Origin: Chloroflexota bacterium
GTDB lineage: Bacteria > Chloroflexota > Dehalococcoidia > UBA2979
Length of the DNA stretch: 64,000 nucleotides
Reading direction: 5' to 3'
Assembly (NCBI GenBank): GCA_003670575.1
Contig: QWRD01000001.1
Span: 186,001-250,000, forward strand
Shown here: positions 1 through 8,499 of the stretch, piece by piece
Layout: each line of letters begins with the position of its first letter
Numbering within the stretch: position 1 is the first letter of the stretch
Translations under genes and position numbers: made by a program
Notes under the pieces: generated by a model
Told to the model about the DNA's origin: nothing
Database searches by the model: none
Seen by the model: the letters and a program-made list of their open reading frames with translations, nothing else

Positions 1-1120
1 CAGCGGCGACATCCGCACCGTTCGTCGCCCGACCCGCCGCGATGATGGTGATGCGGTCACGCACGCCGTGCCGCCGGTAGGCGTTGTCGACGGCGACTAC
101 CGCGTCGCGCATCGGCAGACCCATGTGGTCTGTGAGCGAGGGCGGCGCAGCGCCCGTGCCACCCTCGGCACCATCGACGGAGATGTAGTCCGGCCCACGT
201 CCGCTGCGTGCAAACTCGGTGGCCAGTTCCTCGATGAATTGCGTGTCGCCGATCACGATCTTCATGCCGACCGGCACCGGTACTGCGGCCTGCACCGCCT
301 CGATGAAGTCGATGAGTGACGCAGTGTCGTGGTACTCGGAGAAGCGGTTCGGCTGGACCGACGGCTTGCCCGCCGGGATGCCGCGGATCGTCGCAATCTC
401 CTCGGTGACCTTCGCGCCGGGGAGGATGCCGCCTTTGCCCGGCTTCGCGCCCTGGCTGAGTTTGATCTCGATCGCGCGAATCTGCGGCATTCGCCCGATC
501 TCGGCGAGGCGCGCCCAATCGAGCGTCCCCTCCGGCGTGCGCACGCCATACTTCCCGGGCCCGACCTGGAAGATCACGTCGCCGCCGCCTTCGAGGTGGT
601 ACGGCGCCAGTCCACCCTCGCCGGTGTTGATGTAGCAGCCGGCCTCGGCCGCGCCCATCGCCAGCGCGCGCACCGCCGCCGCCGACAGCGCCCCGAACGA
701 CATGGGCGCGACGTTGATGCGCGAATGTACTCGGAACGGTCGCGGTCGGTTGGGGCCGACGACGTGCGGTGCGCCGGCGTTCGGAGCCTCCTCGGTCAGC
801 GTCGCGAAGACCGAGGGCAGGAAGTGGAACGAGCCGGCCGCCCAGGTATCCAGTTGGGTTCCGAAGCCCACGGCGTTGTTCATGCCCTTGGCCGCTTGAT
901 ACACCCACGACCGCTGCGCCCGGTTGTATGGTCGCTCGTCCAGGTCGCCGGTGACGATGTACTGGCGCAGCTCCGGGCCGACCATCTCGACCAGGTAGCG
1001 GAGCCGCCCGAGCAGGGGATAGACCCGGCGGATTGCATGCTTCCGCTGCCGCAGGTCTTGCACCGCCAGCAAAGCGAGCACGGCGACCACCACAACAGCA
1101 CCAGTCAGCCATGCGTCCAT
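1..1120 (-). CDS. FMN-binding glutamate-synthase-family protein (C-terminus cut by window edge)
   Basis: The 373 visible codons encode the FMN-binding alpha/beta-barrel of the GltB large-subunit family without the amidotransferase domain. The N-terminus has a hydrophobic helix (about residues 5-20) followed by a basic stretch, as in the membrane-anchored stand-alone members. Family motifs visible in order are APMSFGALS, NTGEGGLAPYH, KPGKGGILPG and DGAEGGTGAAP, the last two shaping the FMN and 2-iminoglutarate region. The ATG at 1118-1120 follows a good GGAGG ribosome site. Members of this single-domain group are often of unknown substrate and need not make glutamate. No gltD-like small subunit is visible. 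The 3' end runs off the left edge, so cluster-ligand cysteines cannot be judged. Confidence 0.85.
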   Translation of the reverse strand, partial: MDAWLTGAVVVVAVLALLAVQDLRQRKHAIRRVYPLLGRLRYLVEMVGPELRQYIVTGDLDERPYNRAQRSWVYQAAKGMNNAVGFGTQLDTWAAGSFHFLPSVFATLTEEAPNAGAPHVVGPNRPRPFRVHSRINVAPMSFGALSAAAVRALAMGAAEAGCYINTGEGGLAPYHLEGGGDVIFQVGPGKYGVRTPEGTLDWARLAEIGRMPQIRAIEIKLSQGAKPGKGGILPGAKVTEEIATIRGIPAGKPSVQPNRFSEYHDTASLIDFIEAVQAAVPVPVGMKIVIGDTQFIEELATEFARSGRGPDYISVDGAEGGTGAAPPSLTDHMGLPMRDAVVAVDNAYRRHGVRDRITIIAAGRATNGADVAA

Positions 1121-1218
1121 GCGGGCCTCCTGTGTAGAGAGTCGGTGAACCGTGGCCCGCGCGTAGGTGGAGCCTCGATCGGTTGCGTACTGTCAGGTGC
1201 CGTCAGGAGGGAGGGGTG

Positions 1219-1322
1219 CCCTCACCCCCGGCCCCTCTCCCCGCAGGCGGGGCGAGGGGAGCAGGAGGCGCTTGGGTCGACCCCCTCCCCTCAACGGGGG
1301 AGGGTTGGGGTGGGGGTCTCCC
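1219..1322. repeat. dispersed C/G-rich intergenic repeat, copy 1 (modules A then B)
   Basis: Module A (1219-1262) is a C-rich tract that folds back on a GGGGCGAGGGGAGCA end. Module B (1281-1322) has CCCCCTCCCC facing GGGGGAGGG and ends in GGTGGGGGTCTCCC. Both modules recur at six other intergenic places in this window. This copy fills the gap between the glutamate-synthase-like gene and the HAD gene. Confidence 0.8.
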
Positions 1323-1388
1323 GGCATCTCGGGCGTGCCGGACGTGCCGGGCACGCCACTCGCCGCGCGCGCCGAACGGCGCCGCTGC

Positions 1389-2105
1389 TCAGCCGCCGAG
1401 CGCGTTCCAACGGTCGATGTGGCCGAGCAGTTCCGGCAGGCGATCGATGGTGGCAGCCGGTGTCACTTCGAAGGGTGGGACGGAGGGGTTCGGGCGGAGC
1501 ACGCCACGCATCCCGAGGCGCTGCGCCCCGTACACGTCGTCGTACGGCCGGTCGCCGACGAATACCGCCCGTGCCGGGTCGGTCACGCCGAGCGCCGCCA
1601 GTGCCGCCTCGAACGTCGAGGGGTGCGGCTTCATGTACGGCAACTCGCTGGAGTACAGCCGTGCGTCCAGCAGCTCGGCGAGACCGTCACGCTCCAGAAA
1701 GTGCTCGTGGAAGGCGCGGGGCCAGTGCGTGTTGGAGAGCAGCGCGGTGCGGATGCCGCGTGCGCGCAACCCCGCCAGCATCGGTGCGGCGTCCGGGTCG
1801 TGGCGGATGTGCGGGGTCCATGAGTCGAGGTAGTGCGTCGCCGCCTCCTCGAATACCGCCTCCGCCACGTCGACGCCGATCGTCTCACGCGCCTCGGCGA
1901 GCAGCTCGGCGAGCGTGGATGAGCGCTGATCAGTCTCCGTGCGCGCCCAGTACGCCACCTCCACGGCCGTGAGTTGCGCCGTCACCTCGGCCTCCCGATC
2001 CGGCGCGATGTGCCGCGCCGCGAGCCGCCACATATCCTTCAGTTCCACCTCGGCGTAGTAGGCGAGTGTCCCGCCCCAGTCGAAGATCACCGCGTCGATG
2101 GGCAT
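1389..2105 (-). CDS. HAD-superfamily hydrolase (subfamily IA)
   Basis: 238 aa, usual length for a soluble HAD-IA phosphatase or dehalogenase with a helical cap. Motif I is FDWGGTL with nucleophile Asp9. The position two residues later, usually the general-acid Asp, is Gly11, as in the DxGGx subgroup. Motif II is the Ser/Asn of LLSNT, motif III the Lys of MKPHPS, motif IV VFVGDRPYDD. The ATG at 2103-2105 lies 4 bp after the DUF1684 stop, so it is the third gene of a dam-DUF1684-HAD operon. Substrate unknown. The missing second Asp suggests weak phosphatase chemistry or a different reaction. Confidence 0.85.
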   Translation of the reverse strand: MPIDAVIFDWGGTLAYYAEVELKDMWRLAARHIAPDREAEVTAQLTAVEVAYWARTETDQRSSTLAELLAEARETIGVDVAEAVFEEAATHYLDSWTPHIRHDPDAAPMLAGLRARGIRTALLSNTHWPRAFHEHFLERDGLAELLDARLYSSELPYMKPHPSTFEAALAALGVTDPARAVFVGDRPYDDVYGAQRLGMRGVLRPNPSVPPFEVTPAATIDRLPELLGHIDRWNALGG

Positions 2106-2109
2106 CGCG

Positions 2110-2628
2110 CTAGTGCCCGCCCTCGAACGTCATCTCCCCGGCACGGATGGCGACGGCAAGGTGGTTCTCCGGCGGCGGGATCGGGCAGGACCAGCCGTCG
2201 CCGTACGCGCAGTACGGGTTGGTGGCGTAGTTGAAGTCCAGCAGCAGTTCACCCGGGCCGAGCTCCTGCACCTCCAGGTAGCGGCCCGCCCCGTAGGTCT
2301 CGCCGCCCGCGTTGCTGTCTTGGAACGGGAGGAACAGCCCGCCGAGCATCGGGTCGTGGAAGATCGTGAGCGCGACCGGCGCGCCGTCCACCTCGAACGT
2401 GACGCGGGCCCAGCGCTGATAGAGCGCGGTGTCGCCGGTGCTGGTCGCCATCTCTACCGCCGCCGAGGGCGGCAGCAACTCCGGCACCAACTCGAAGACG
2501 AGGGCTGGAGCCTCCGGGTAGTAGCGCAGCCCGTCGAAGTGCGCTCGCTGCGCCGCCGTCAGCGGCGACGCCGAGCCATCGCGGAAGTAGGCATCCTTCG
2601 CGGCGCGGTACTCGTCCAGGTCGCTCAT
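2110..2628 (-). CDS. DUF1684 family protein
   Basis: 172 aa, cytosolic, no signal peptide. The conserved C-terminal block typical of DUF1684 is clear: LLLDFNYATNPYCAYG followed by CPIPPPEN and the AIRAGEM ending. The family has no established reaction that I know of. It starts at an ATG whose last two bases form part of the dam stop (ATGA overlap, 2625-2628), which indicates translational coupling. The link with a DNA methylase and a HAD hydrolase is a context observation only. Confidence 0.85.
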   Translation of the reverse strand: MSDLDEYRAAKDAYFRDGSASPLTAAQRAHFDGLRYYPEAPALVFELVPELLPPSAAVEMATSTGDTALYQRWARVTFEVDGAPVALTIFHDPMLGGLFLPFQDSNAGGETYGAGRYLEVQELGPGELLLDFNYATNPYCAYGDGWSCPIPPPENHLAVAIRAGEMTFEGGH

Positions 2629-3566
2629 ATCTTGATGGTAGCGGATGGGTCGTTGGTGATGACCAACTCGCTGATCGGGCCGCGGCGATCCCCTCGCGAG
2701 TTGATGGCGCGCCGCGCCGGGATCTCCTCCACCGGATAGCCGCCGCTCTCGTACACCCCGACCACCCACTGGTGCCCGGAGTTGGAGAGCAGCACGCGCA
2801 CGCCGTCGCCGGTCAGCACATCGATACAGCGCTTCAGCCGCAACTGCTCAGCCTTGCCGAACGCCGACTCGGTGTAGCCGGTGAAGCTGGAGGTCGCGGA
2901 GAGCGGATGGAACGGCGGGTCGAGATACACGAAGTCGCCGCTCCGAGCGTCGGCACACGCCTCGGCAAAGTCCGCGTTGCGCAGCTCCACATCACGAAGC
3001 GCCTCGGACGCCGCGAGCAGGCCGGGGCGGTCGAGGATGCGCGGGGCGCGATAGCGGCCATGCGGGACATTGAACTCGCCACGGCGGTTCACGCGGTAGA
3101 GACCGTTGAAGCAGGTGCGGTTCAAGAAGATCACCCGAGCGGCGACCTCCATGCGTTCGGTGGGGCGCTCGGCGCGGACGGCGTAGTACGCCGCCTCCCG
3201 TCCTGCGGCGTCCTCGGCGAGGTAGCGTGCCTCGAGGCTGGCGAGCCGCTCGGCCAGCGCCTCGGAGGCGTCGCGCACCACCTCGTAGGTAGTGACCAGG
3301 TCGGCGTTGAGGTCGTTGAGCACGGCACGACGCGGGCGGCGAGTGGGGTTGGCCATCAACGCAAAGAAGAGCGCCCCGCCGCCGATGAACGGCTCGTAGT
3401 ACGTATCGATGCGCTCCGGCACGCGCGCCAGCAGTTCCGGCAACAGCTGGCCCTTGCCTCCCGCCCACTTCAAGAACGGGTGCGGCGCGGGCGCGGCTGG
3501 GGCGGCGGGTGCGCTGTCAGGGTGAGGGGCTACGCGTGCACGTGCGGCCCGGGTGGTGACAGTCAT
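2625..3566 (-). CDS. dam: DNA adenine methyltransferase, Dam/D12 class
   Basis: About 313 aa from the ATG at 3564-3566. A GTG at 3626 in the same frame would add 20 residues with no better ribosome site. The SAM-binding motif PFLKWAGGKGQL is at residues 30-41, and the catalytic DPPF is at 216-219, as in N6-adenine D12 methylases. YEPFIGGGALFF and NDLNADL complete the class alpha pattern. The Ala/Pro-rich first 28 residues are probably disordered. No restriction endonuclease lies beside it, so it looks like an orphan methylase. The recognition site cannot be read from sequence; GATC is the usual target of the closest class. It heads a three-gene operon with DUF1684 and HAD. Confidence 0.88.
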   Translation of the reverse strand: MTVTTRAARARVAPHPDSAPAAPAAPAPHPFLKWAGGKGQLLPELLARVPERIDTYYEPFIGGGALFFALMANPTRRPRRAVLNDLNADLVTTYEVVRDASEALAERLASLEARYLAEDAAGREAAYYAVRAERPTERMEVAARVIFLNRTCFNGLYRVNRRGEFNVPHGRYRAPRILDRPGLLAASEALRDVELRNADFAEACADARSGDFVYLDPPFHPLSATSSFTGYTESAFGKAEQLRLKRCIDVLTGDGVRVLLSNSGHQWVVGVYESGGYPVEEIPARRAINSRGDRRGPISELVITNDPSATIKI

Positions 3567-3751
3567 CGAGGGTTGTGCCGACCTCGGGGAGAGGTGTGGC
3601 GAGTGTGGGTCCGGGCCGTCGAGCACGCAAGTTGGGCGCGGGACGAATCAGCATTATTGAAATGAGAACGTAACGTAGAGCTCCGGAAAAGCTGTCCTGG
3701 TGTGGCATGCTGTCGCTCATCACCGGGCGAGCGCACCGAGGGGGGGACATC

Positions 3752-5005
3752 TTGGATACCGGAGATACGGCGTGGATGCTGACCAGTTCAGCGCTGGTGC
3801 TCTTTATGACTCCGGGGCTGGCGCTGTTCTACGGCGGCATGGTGCGCGCGAAGAACGCGCTGGGCATGTTGCTCAAGAACTACATCGCGATGGGCGTCGT
3901 GACGATCACATGGGTGGTCATCGGATACACCCTGGCGTTTGGGCCGGATCTTGGCGGCGGGATGTTGGGTGGCCTGGACTACCTTGGGCTGAAGGGCGTC
4001 AGCAGCTTCTTCGCCGAGGGGCAGACGAAGGGCTCCATCCACGGGCTGCCTGTCTCGGACACCGCGGTGATGGTGTTCCAAATGATGTTTGCGATCATCA
4101 CCCCCGCGCTGATTTCCGGCGCGCTGGCGGAGCGGATGAAGTTCACGACATGGGTCGTGTTCATCGCCCTCTGGTCGGTGGTGGTATACGCACCCGTCGC
4201 TCATTGGGTGTGGGCCGCTGACGGCTTCATCTTTCGCGACGTGAAGGCGGTGGATTTCGCCGGCGGCACGGTGGTGCACATCAGCGCAGGCGCTGCGGCG
4301 CTGGCGGTGATCTTCGTGCTGGGGCCGCGCCTCGGATTCCGTCGCGAGGTGATTCGACCGCACAACCTGCCGCTGACACTGCTGGGCGCCGGGATGCTGT
4401 GGTTCGGCTGGTTCGGCTTCAACGCCGGCTCCGCGCTGGGCGCAAACGGACTGGCGGTGAACGCCTTTGTCACCACTCAGATCGGTGCCGCGGTCGCGGG
4501 CACCGTGTGGGCGTTGATGGAACAGGTGCAGCACGGCAAGCCCACCACGCTTGGCTTCGCGTCCGGTGCGGTGGCGGGTCTGGTGGCGATCACGCCCGGT
4601 GCTGGCTTCGTCAGCCCAATGGGTGCGATTGCGATCGGGGCAGCCGCAGGTGTCGTCTGCTACCTGGCGCTGCAGATCAAGTTCAAGTTCAACTTCGACG
4701 ATGCGCTGGACGTGGTGGCGGTCCACCTCGTCGGCGGCGTCCTTGGCTCGCTGCTGGTGGGCGTGTTCGCGCTGAACGAAATCAACGCCGCCACCGAGAA
4801 CGGGCTGCTGTACGGCGGCGGGATGACGCAGCTGATCCGTCAGGCGAGCGCCGTGATTGTTGTGTTTGTGTACTCCTTCGGCGTCTCGTGGGTGCTGGCG
4901 CGCGTACTCCATGCCATCATGGGATTGCGCGTGAGCGAGGTGGACGAGCGCCGCGGCATCGACCTCTCTCTACACGAAGAGCAGTCGTACGTACTGGCGG
5001 AGTAA
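3752..5005 (+). CDS. amt: ammonium transporter, Amt/MEP/Rh family
   Basis: 417 aa integral membrane channel with 10-11 predicted helices, importing ammonium. I chose the TTG at 3752-3754 because a strong GAGGGGGGG ribosome site sits just upstream and the protein then begins like family members (DTGDTAW). An ATG at 3707 would add 15 unconserved residues. The pore-lining twin histidines are at residues 176 (VVHISAG) and 325 (VAVHLVGG), and the phenylalanine gate region and GLALFYGGMVR signature are present. The next two genes encode PII and its uridylyltransferase, the usual partners that shut the channel when nitrogen is plentiful. Confidence 0.96.
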   Translation: MDTGDTAWMLTSSALVLFMTPGLALFYGGMVRAKNALGMLLKNYIAMGVVTITWVVIGYTLAFGPDLGGGMLGGLDYLGLKGVSSFFAEGQTKGSIHGLPVSDTAVMVFQMMFAIITPALISGALAERMKFTTWVVFIALWSVVVYAPVAHWVWAADGFIFRDVKAVDFAGGTVVHISAGAAALAVIFVLGPRLGFRREVIRPHNLPLTLLGAGMLWFGWFGFNAGSALGANGLAVNAFVTTQIGAAVAGTVWALMEQVQHGKPTTLGFASGAVAGLVAITPGAGFVSPMGAIAIGAAAGVVCYLALQIKFKFNFDDALDVVAVHLVGGVLGSLLVGVFALNEINAATENGLLYGGGMTQLIRQASAVIVVFVYSFGVSWVLARVLHAIMGLRVSEVDERRGIDLSLHEEQSYVLAE

Positions 5006-5014
5006 GGCAATTCC

Positions 5015-5353
5015 ATGAAGATGATCATCGGCTACATCAACCCGTACAAAGTGGACGAGGTGCGCGACGCGCTGAAAGCGGCCGGCGTCTCCGGCATGTC
5101 CGTCAGCAACATCCAGGGCTTCGGCCGGCAGGCCGGTCACACTGAGACCTATCGTGGTGCCGAGTACGAGGTGGACTTCGTACCGAAGGTTCGCGTCGAA
5201 GTGCTGGTGGACGACACCCTCGCGCCCACAGTGATCTCCGCGCTGGAGACCACCGCGCGTACTGGCTCGATCGGTGACGGCAAAATCGCTGTCATCGATG
5301 TGGAGGATGTCATCCGCATTCGCACCGGCGAGCGCGGGCGCGACGCCCTGTAA
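5015..5353 (+). CDS. glnK: PII nitrogen-regulatory protein (GlnB/GlnK type)
   Basis: 112 aa, exact family length. The trimeric signal protein senses ATP/ADP and 2-oxoglutarate and binds Amt. The T-loop reads YRGAEYEVDFVPK with Tyr51, the uridylylation site, preserved. The TGSIGDGKI B-loop and the RIRTGERG C-loop are intact. It starts 9 bp after amt and ends 8 bp before glnD, so the three genes form one operon. Because the modifying enzyme is encoded directly downstream, uridylylation of Tyr51 is a reasonable inference. Confidence 0.96.
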   Translation: MKMIIGYINPYKVDEVRDALKAAGVSGMSVSNIQGFGRQAGHTETYRGAEYEVDFVPKVRVEVLVDDTLAPTVISALETTARTGSIGDGKIAVIDVEDVIRIRTGERGRDAL

Positions 5354-5361
5354 GTTCGGCG

Positions 5362-7698
5362 ATGCCAGTCGCACCGCTGGAGGCGTTCATGGCGGCGCGC
5401 ACGGAGCAATCCGTGCGCGCCGCTGTGTCCGCGGGGCAGCACGCCTCGCGCGCGCTGAGTGACACGTTGGACGCTGCCGTGCGCGAGCTGGCGGCACCCG
5501 TCGCGCGCGCGGGCGTGGCGCTGGTGGCGCTCGGCAGCTACGGGCGGCGCGAGCAGTGCCGCCACTCCGACATCGACATCATGCTGCTCGTGACTGGCGC
5601 GGCCGCCGACGTCGTGAATGCCGTGCTGTATCCGTTGTGGGACACGGGCGTGAAGGTTGGCCACTCCGTCCGCACGGTGGAACAGGCCATCGAGTCTGGG
5701 CACCAGAACGTGGAGACGCTGACCTCGCTGCTGGATGCGCGACTCGTCTGCGGCGATGCGGCGTTGTACGCACGGTTCGTCGAGGCACGGCGTCGGCTGT
5801 TTCGTCGCGAGCGTGGGCGCATGTTTGAGCAGTTGCGCGAGCGGCGGTGGGCGCTGGTGGCGGCTGAGCCGTGGCAGCTGCAGGAACCGGACATCAAGAC
5901 CGGTCGCGGCGGATTGCGCGATCTGCAGTCGACGCACTGGCTCGCTGCTGCCGAGGCATTCGCTGCGGGCACTGAACCGCCGCCCTTGGCGCCCGAGCTG
6001 GCCTCGGCGCAGGACGTATTGCTGGCCACACGGCACGCCCTGCATGTGTTGAGTGCACGTGCAGACGATCAGCTGCGTCAGGACGTGCTGTCGAGTGTCG
6101 CGCAGATGCTGGGAATAGAACGCCCTGAGGCGGGTCGGCGCGTGTTCGCCGCGATGCGCCGCATTGACGCGGAGGCCGAGCGCGTCTTCGGGTGGGCCGA
6201 TGAGCCCGCTCCTGCGCAGTCCGCGATCTCGCGCTGGCTGCCGTGGCGGCGTGCTACCACGCGCCCCGCCGAGGTGCCCACTGCCGGTACGACGGATCTC
6301 GAAACGCTCATGGCCACGTTGCGTCAGGCCTCGCCGCGCAGTCTCGATTCGCTGCCTGCGGAGCCGTGGCTCGCGCGCCTGCTGCCAGAGTGGGAGGTGC
6401 TGCGCTGCCTTCCGCACATCGCGCCGTTCCATCGGCACCCGGTAGACGTGCACTCGTTTCGGGCCGTCGCCGAGGTGAGGCGCGGCCTGGAGGAGGACGC
6501 GGAGGAGACCGGCACGGTGCTGGTGGGCCAGGAGATTGCCGATCGCGACGAGTTGTTGCTGGCCGCGTTGTTGCACGACATCGGCAAGGGCCACGATGGC
6601 GACCACAGCACGGTGGGTGCGGTGATTGTGGAGCGGTTCGCGTCCCGCGTCGGGCTGGACGCGGAACGTGCGGGGCGGCTGGTGGCGATCACGCGACAGC
6701 ACCTGCTGCTCCCCACCGTCGCCACCCGTCGTGACATCGCCGACGAGCGCGTGATCCGCGAGACCGCGGAGTTGGCCGGTGACGCGCACACGCTGCGGCT
6801 GCTGTACCTCGTCTCGGTTGCCGACGCGCGTGCGAGCGGCCCGGACGTCTGGAGCGCGTGGAAAGCGCAGTTGATGCGCTCGCTCTTCCTGCGCGTGCTT
6901 GGCCATCTGGAGGCGGAAGGTGGCGCAGCGGCTGCGACGGTGCGGCTGCGCGATGACGCCATCGCCGCGCTGGCTCCGCGTTTCGGGGCGAGCGCCGTCT
7001 ACGAACACCTCGCGAAGCTGCCCGCGACCTACCTGCTTAGCACACGCCCGGAGGTGATCGGCGATCACCTGGCGTTGATCGAGCGCGCCGCGGGAGGGAC
7101 CGCCGTCGACCACGATCGCGTCGGCGATCTGGATCGGCTGACCATCGTGACGCCCGACCGTCCCGGCATCCTCTCGCTGCTCGCGGGCACGCTCGCGGTG
7201 CACAACGTGACGGTGTTGGGTGGCGTGGCGTACACGCGCGACGACGGTGTGGCGATGGACGTCATGTACGTCGCCGATGGTCTCGGTCACGGCATCGACG
7301 ATCGGCGCTGGGCGCGCGTGGTGGAGGCGGTGCCGCTGGCGCTCGCCGGTGAGTTCCCGATTGAGGAGCGGTTGGCAGAAACGCGTCGTGCCTACGCCAG
7401 CGCAACGCCGCCGCCCGCGCCGATTCCCACCACCGTGCTGGTGGACAATGCGGGCTCCGATGGCTACTCGATCGTGGAGGTGAACGCAGCGGATCGACTG
7501 GGCTTGCTGTACGCGATCACCAACGCGCTGCGTAGCCTGGCGCTTGACATCCACGTCGCGAAGGTCGACACCGTCGGCCGCGAGGTTGTGGACGCGTTCT
7601 ACGTGCGCCGCGAGAACGGCCGTCGTGTCGAGGCAGACGATGAGATCGACCGCCTCCGCCAGCGGGTGATGGAGGCAGTCTCGGCCCTCGACGGGTAG
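5362..7698 (+). CDS. glnD: PII uridylyltransferase / uridylyl-removing enzyme
   Basis: 778 aa, shorter than the ~890 aa enterobacterial enzyme but with all four parts. The nucleotidyltransferase site GSYGRRE (58-64) pairs with DID (70-72). An HD hydrolase domain has LLHDIGKGHDGD (His405, Asp406) for de-uridylylation. Two ACT glutamine-sensing domains begin near residues 593 (TPDRPGIL) and 707 (AADRLGLL). It would uridylylate the PII protein just upstream when glutamine is low. The order amt-PII-glnD resembles the actinobacterial nitrogen operon. ATG at 5362; the ribosome site overlaps the end of the PII gene. Confidence 0.95.
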   Translation: MPVAPLEAFMAARTEQSVRAAVSAGQHASRALSDTLDAAVRELAAPVARAGVALVALGSYGRREQCRHSDIDIMLLVTGAAADVVNAVLYPLWDTGVKVGHSVRTVEQAIESGHQNVETLTSLLDARLVCGDAALYARFVEARRRLFRRERGRMFEQLRERRWALVAAEPWQLQEPDIKTGRGGLRDLQSTHWLAAAEAFAAGTEPPPLAPELASAQDVLLATRHALHVLSARADDQLRQDVLSSVAQMLGIERPEAGRRVFAAMRRIDAEAERVFGWADEPAPAQSAISRWLPWRRATTRPAEVPTAGTTDLETLMATLRQASPRSLDSLPAEPWLARLLPEWEVLRCLPHIAPFHRHPVDVHSFRAVAEVRRGLEEDAEETGTVLVGQEIADRDELLLAALLHDIGKGHDGDHSTVGAVIVERFASRVGLDAERAGRLVAITRQHLLLPTVATRRDIADERVIRETAELAGDAHTLRLLYLVSVADARASGPDVWSAWKAQLMRSLFLRVLGHLEAEGGAAAATVRLRDDAIAALAPRFGASAVYEHLAKLPATYLLSTRPEVIGDHLALIERAAGGTAVDHDRVGDLDRLTIVTPDRPGILSLLAGTLAVHNVTVLGGVAYTRDDGVAMDVMYVADGLGHGIDDRRWARVVEAVPLALAGEFPIEERLAETRRAYASATPPPAPIPTTVLVDNAGSDGYSIVEVNAADRLGLLYAITNALRSLALDIHVAKVDTVGREVVDAFYVRRENGRRVEADDEIDRLRQRVMEAVSALDG

Positions 7699-7711
7699 TT
7701 CCCCGCGCCCC

Positions 7712-8224
7712 CTACAGCGTGTTCATCCAGGCGCCGAGTCGATCCGGTGTCCCCTCGGGGTAGACCCGATGCGCCCCCGCCAACACCTCCGCCAGCGGCA
7801 GCCACTTGGCCGTGAACGCGTGTCCACCCTCCTCGCAGGTGACCGGGTCGAGGTTAGTTGGCTCTGTGGGTTCGGCGCCGGGCGCAGAGGGGCCCGGCGC
7901 GAACGCGCAGACGAACTCGAAGCAGATCTCGTGGCCGGTTGCGCCGCGGTACATGAACAGGTTCTCGATGATGCCGAGCGGCGCCTGCACCTGAATGGCG
8001 TGTCCGGTCTCCTCGCGCAGTTCGCGGATGGCGGCCTCGGCGGCGGTCTCGCCGAACTCCACCTCGCCGCCCAGCGCGCGGTAGAACGTTTCGCGCTTCA
8101 CCTCGTCGTATCCCTCGGCGAACAGCACGTGGTCGCGCCACACCACCAGCGCGAGCGCGACCGCGCGAATGCGTGCGGGTGGCTGCGGCGGCGGTGGCGA
8201 GGCGGGGGAGGTGGGGGATGTCAT
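7712..8224 (-). CDS. NUDIX hydrolase
   Basis: About 170 aa from ATG 8222-8224 (another ATG at 8233 is possible). A complete Nudix box runs from Gly52 to about residue 74, with GGEVEFGE followed by RELREETG, providing the Mg-binding glutamates. The short Pro/Ser/Ala-rich N-terminus is probably disordered. It would hydrolyse a nucleoside diphosphate linked to some other group; the substrate cannot be deduced. It ends 13 bp from the end of glnD on the opposite strand. Its start abuts repeat copy 2. Confidence 0.9.
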   Translation of the reverse strand: MTSPTSPASPPPPQPPARIRAVALALVVWRDHVLFAEGYDEVKRETFYRALGGEVEFGETAAEAAIRELREETGHAIQVQAPLGIIENLFMYRGATGHEICFEFVCAFAPGPSAPGAEPTEPTNLDPVTCEEGGHAFTAKWLPLAEVLAGAHRVYPEGTPDRLGAWMNTL

Positions 8225-8282
8225 GGCGGGCATCGTATTCCACGGGGCCTGCGCCCGGAAGGGCAGGCGGGGCGGGTGAAGA

Positions 8283-8416
8283 CCCTCACCCCCGGCCCCT
8301 CTCCCCGCACGGGGGGGCGAGGGGAGCAAGAAGGAGCAAGAGGGGTAGAGTCGCCCGCTCGGAACCCCTCGCCCCGTCCCGGGGAGAGGGGCAGGGGTGA
8401 GGGGTTCCGAGCGGGC
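8283..8416. repeat. dispersed intergenic repeat, copy 2 (module A plus inverted A) with long hairpin
   Basis: Module A at 8283-8328 is followed by its inverse at about 8367-8405. The inverse copy is bounded by a perfect 18-bp inverted repeat, GCCCGCTCGGAACCCCTC at 8353-8370 facing its complement at 8399-8416. The whole can fold into a very stable hairpin lying 84 bp before the ccr-like start codon and in the divergent gap to the Nudix gene. Confidence 0.8.
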
Positions 8417-8499
8417 CGCACCGAGGCTGCGTGGTAGGATACGCGGCGGCCCGCGCCTCTCGCGCGGAGCCTGTTAGTGTGCGCAGCGAGGGGGGACCG

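Noticed and set aside
1219-1322. CRISPR array or phage attachment site in the C/G-rich repeats
   Set aside because: There is no regular repeat-spacer spacing, copies lie kilobases apart, and no integrase or cas gene is present.
3700-3715. Possible sigma-54 site (GTGGCATGCTGTCGC) before amt
   Set aside because: The GG to GC distance is wrong (9 rather than 10 bases between) and sigma-54 is not expected in the inferred lineage.
3707-3751. ATG 3707 as the amt start
   Set aside because: The added 15 residues are unlike family N-termini, and they span the strong ribosome site belonging to TTG 3752.
5149-7554. 801-codon minus-strand open frame opposite glnD
   Set aside because: Antisense shadow of glnD with no recognisable domain and no ribosome site.
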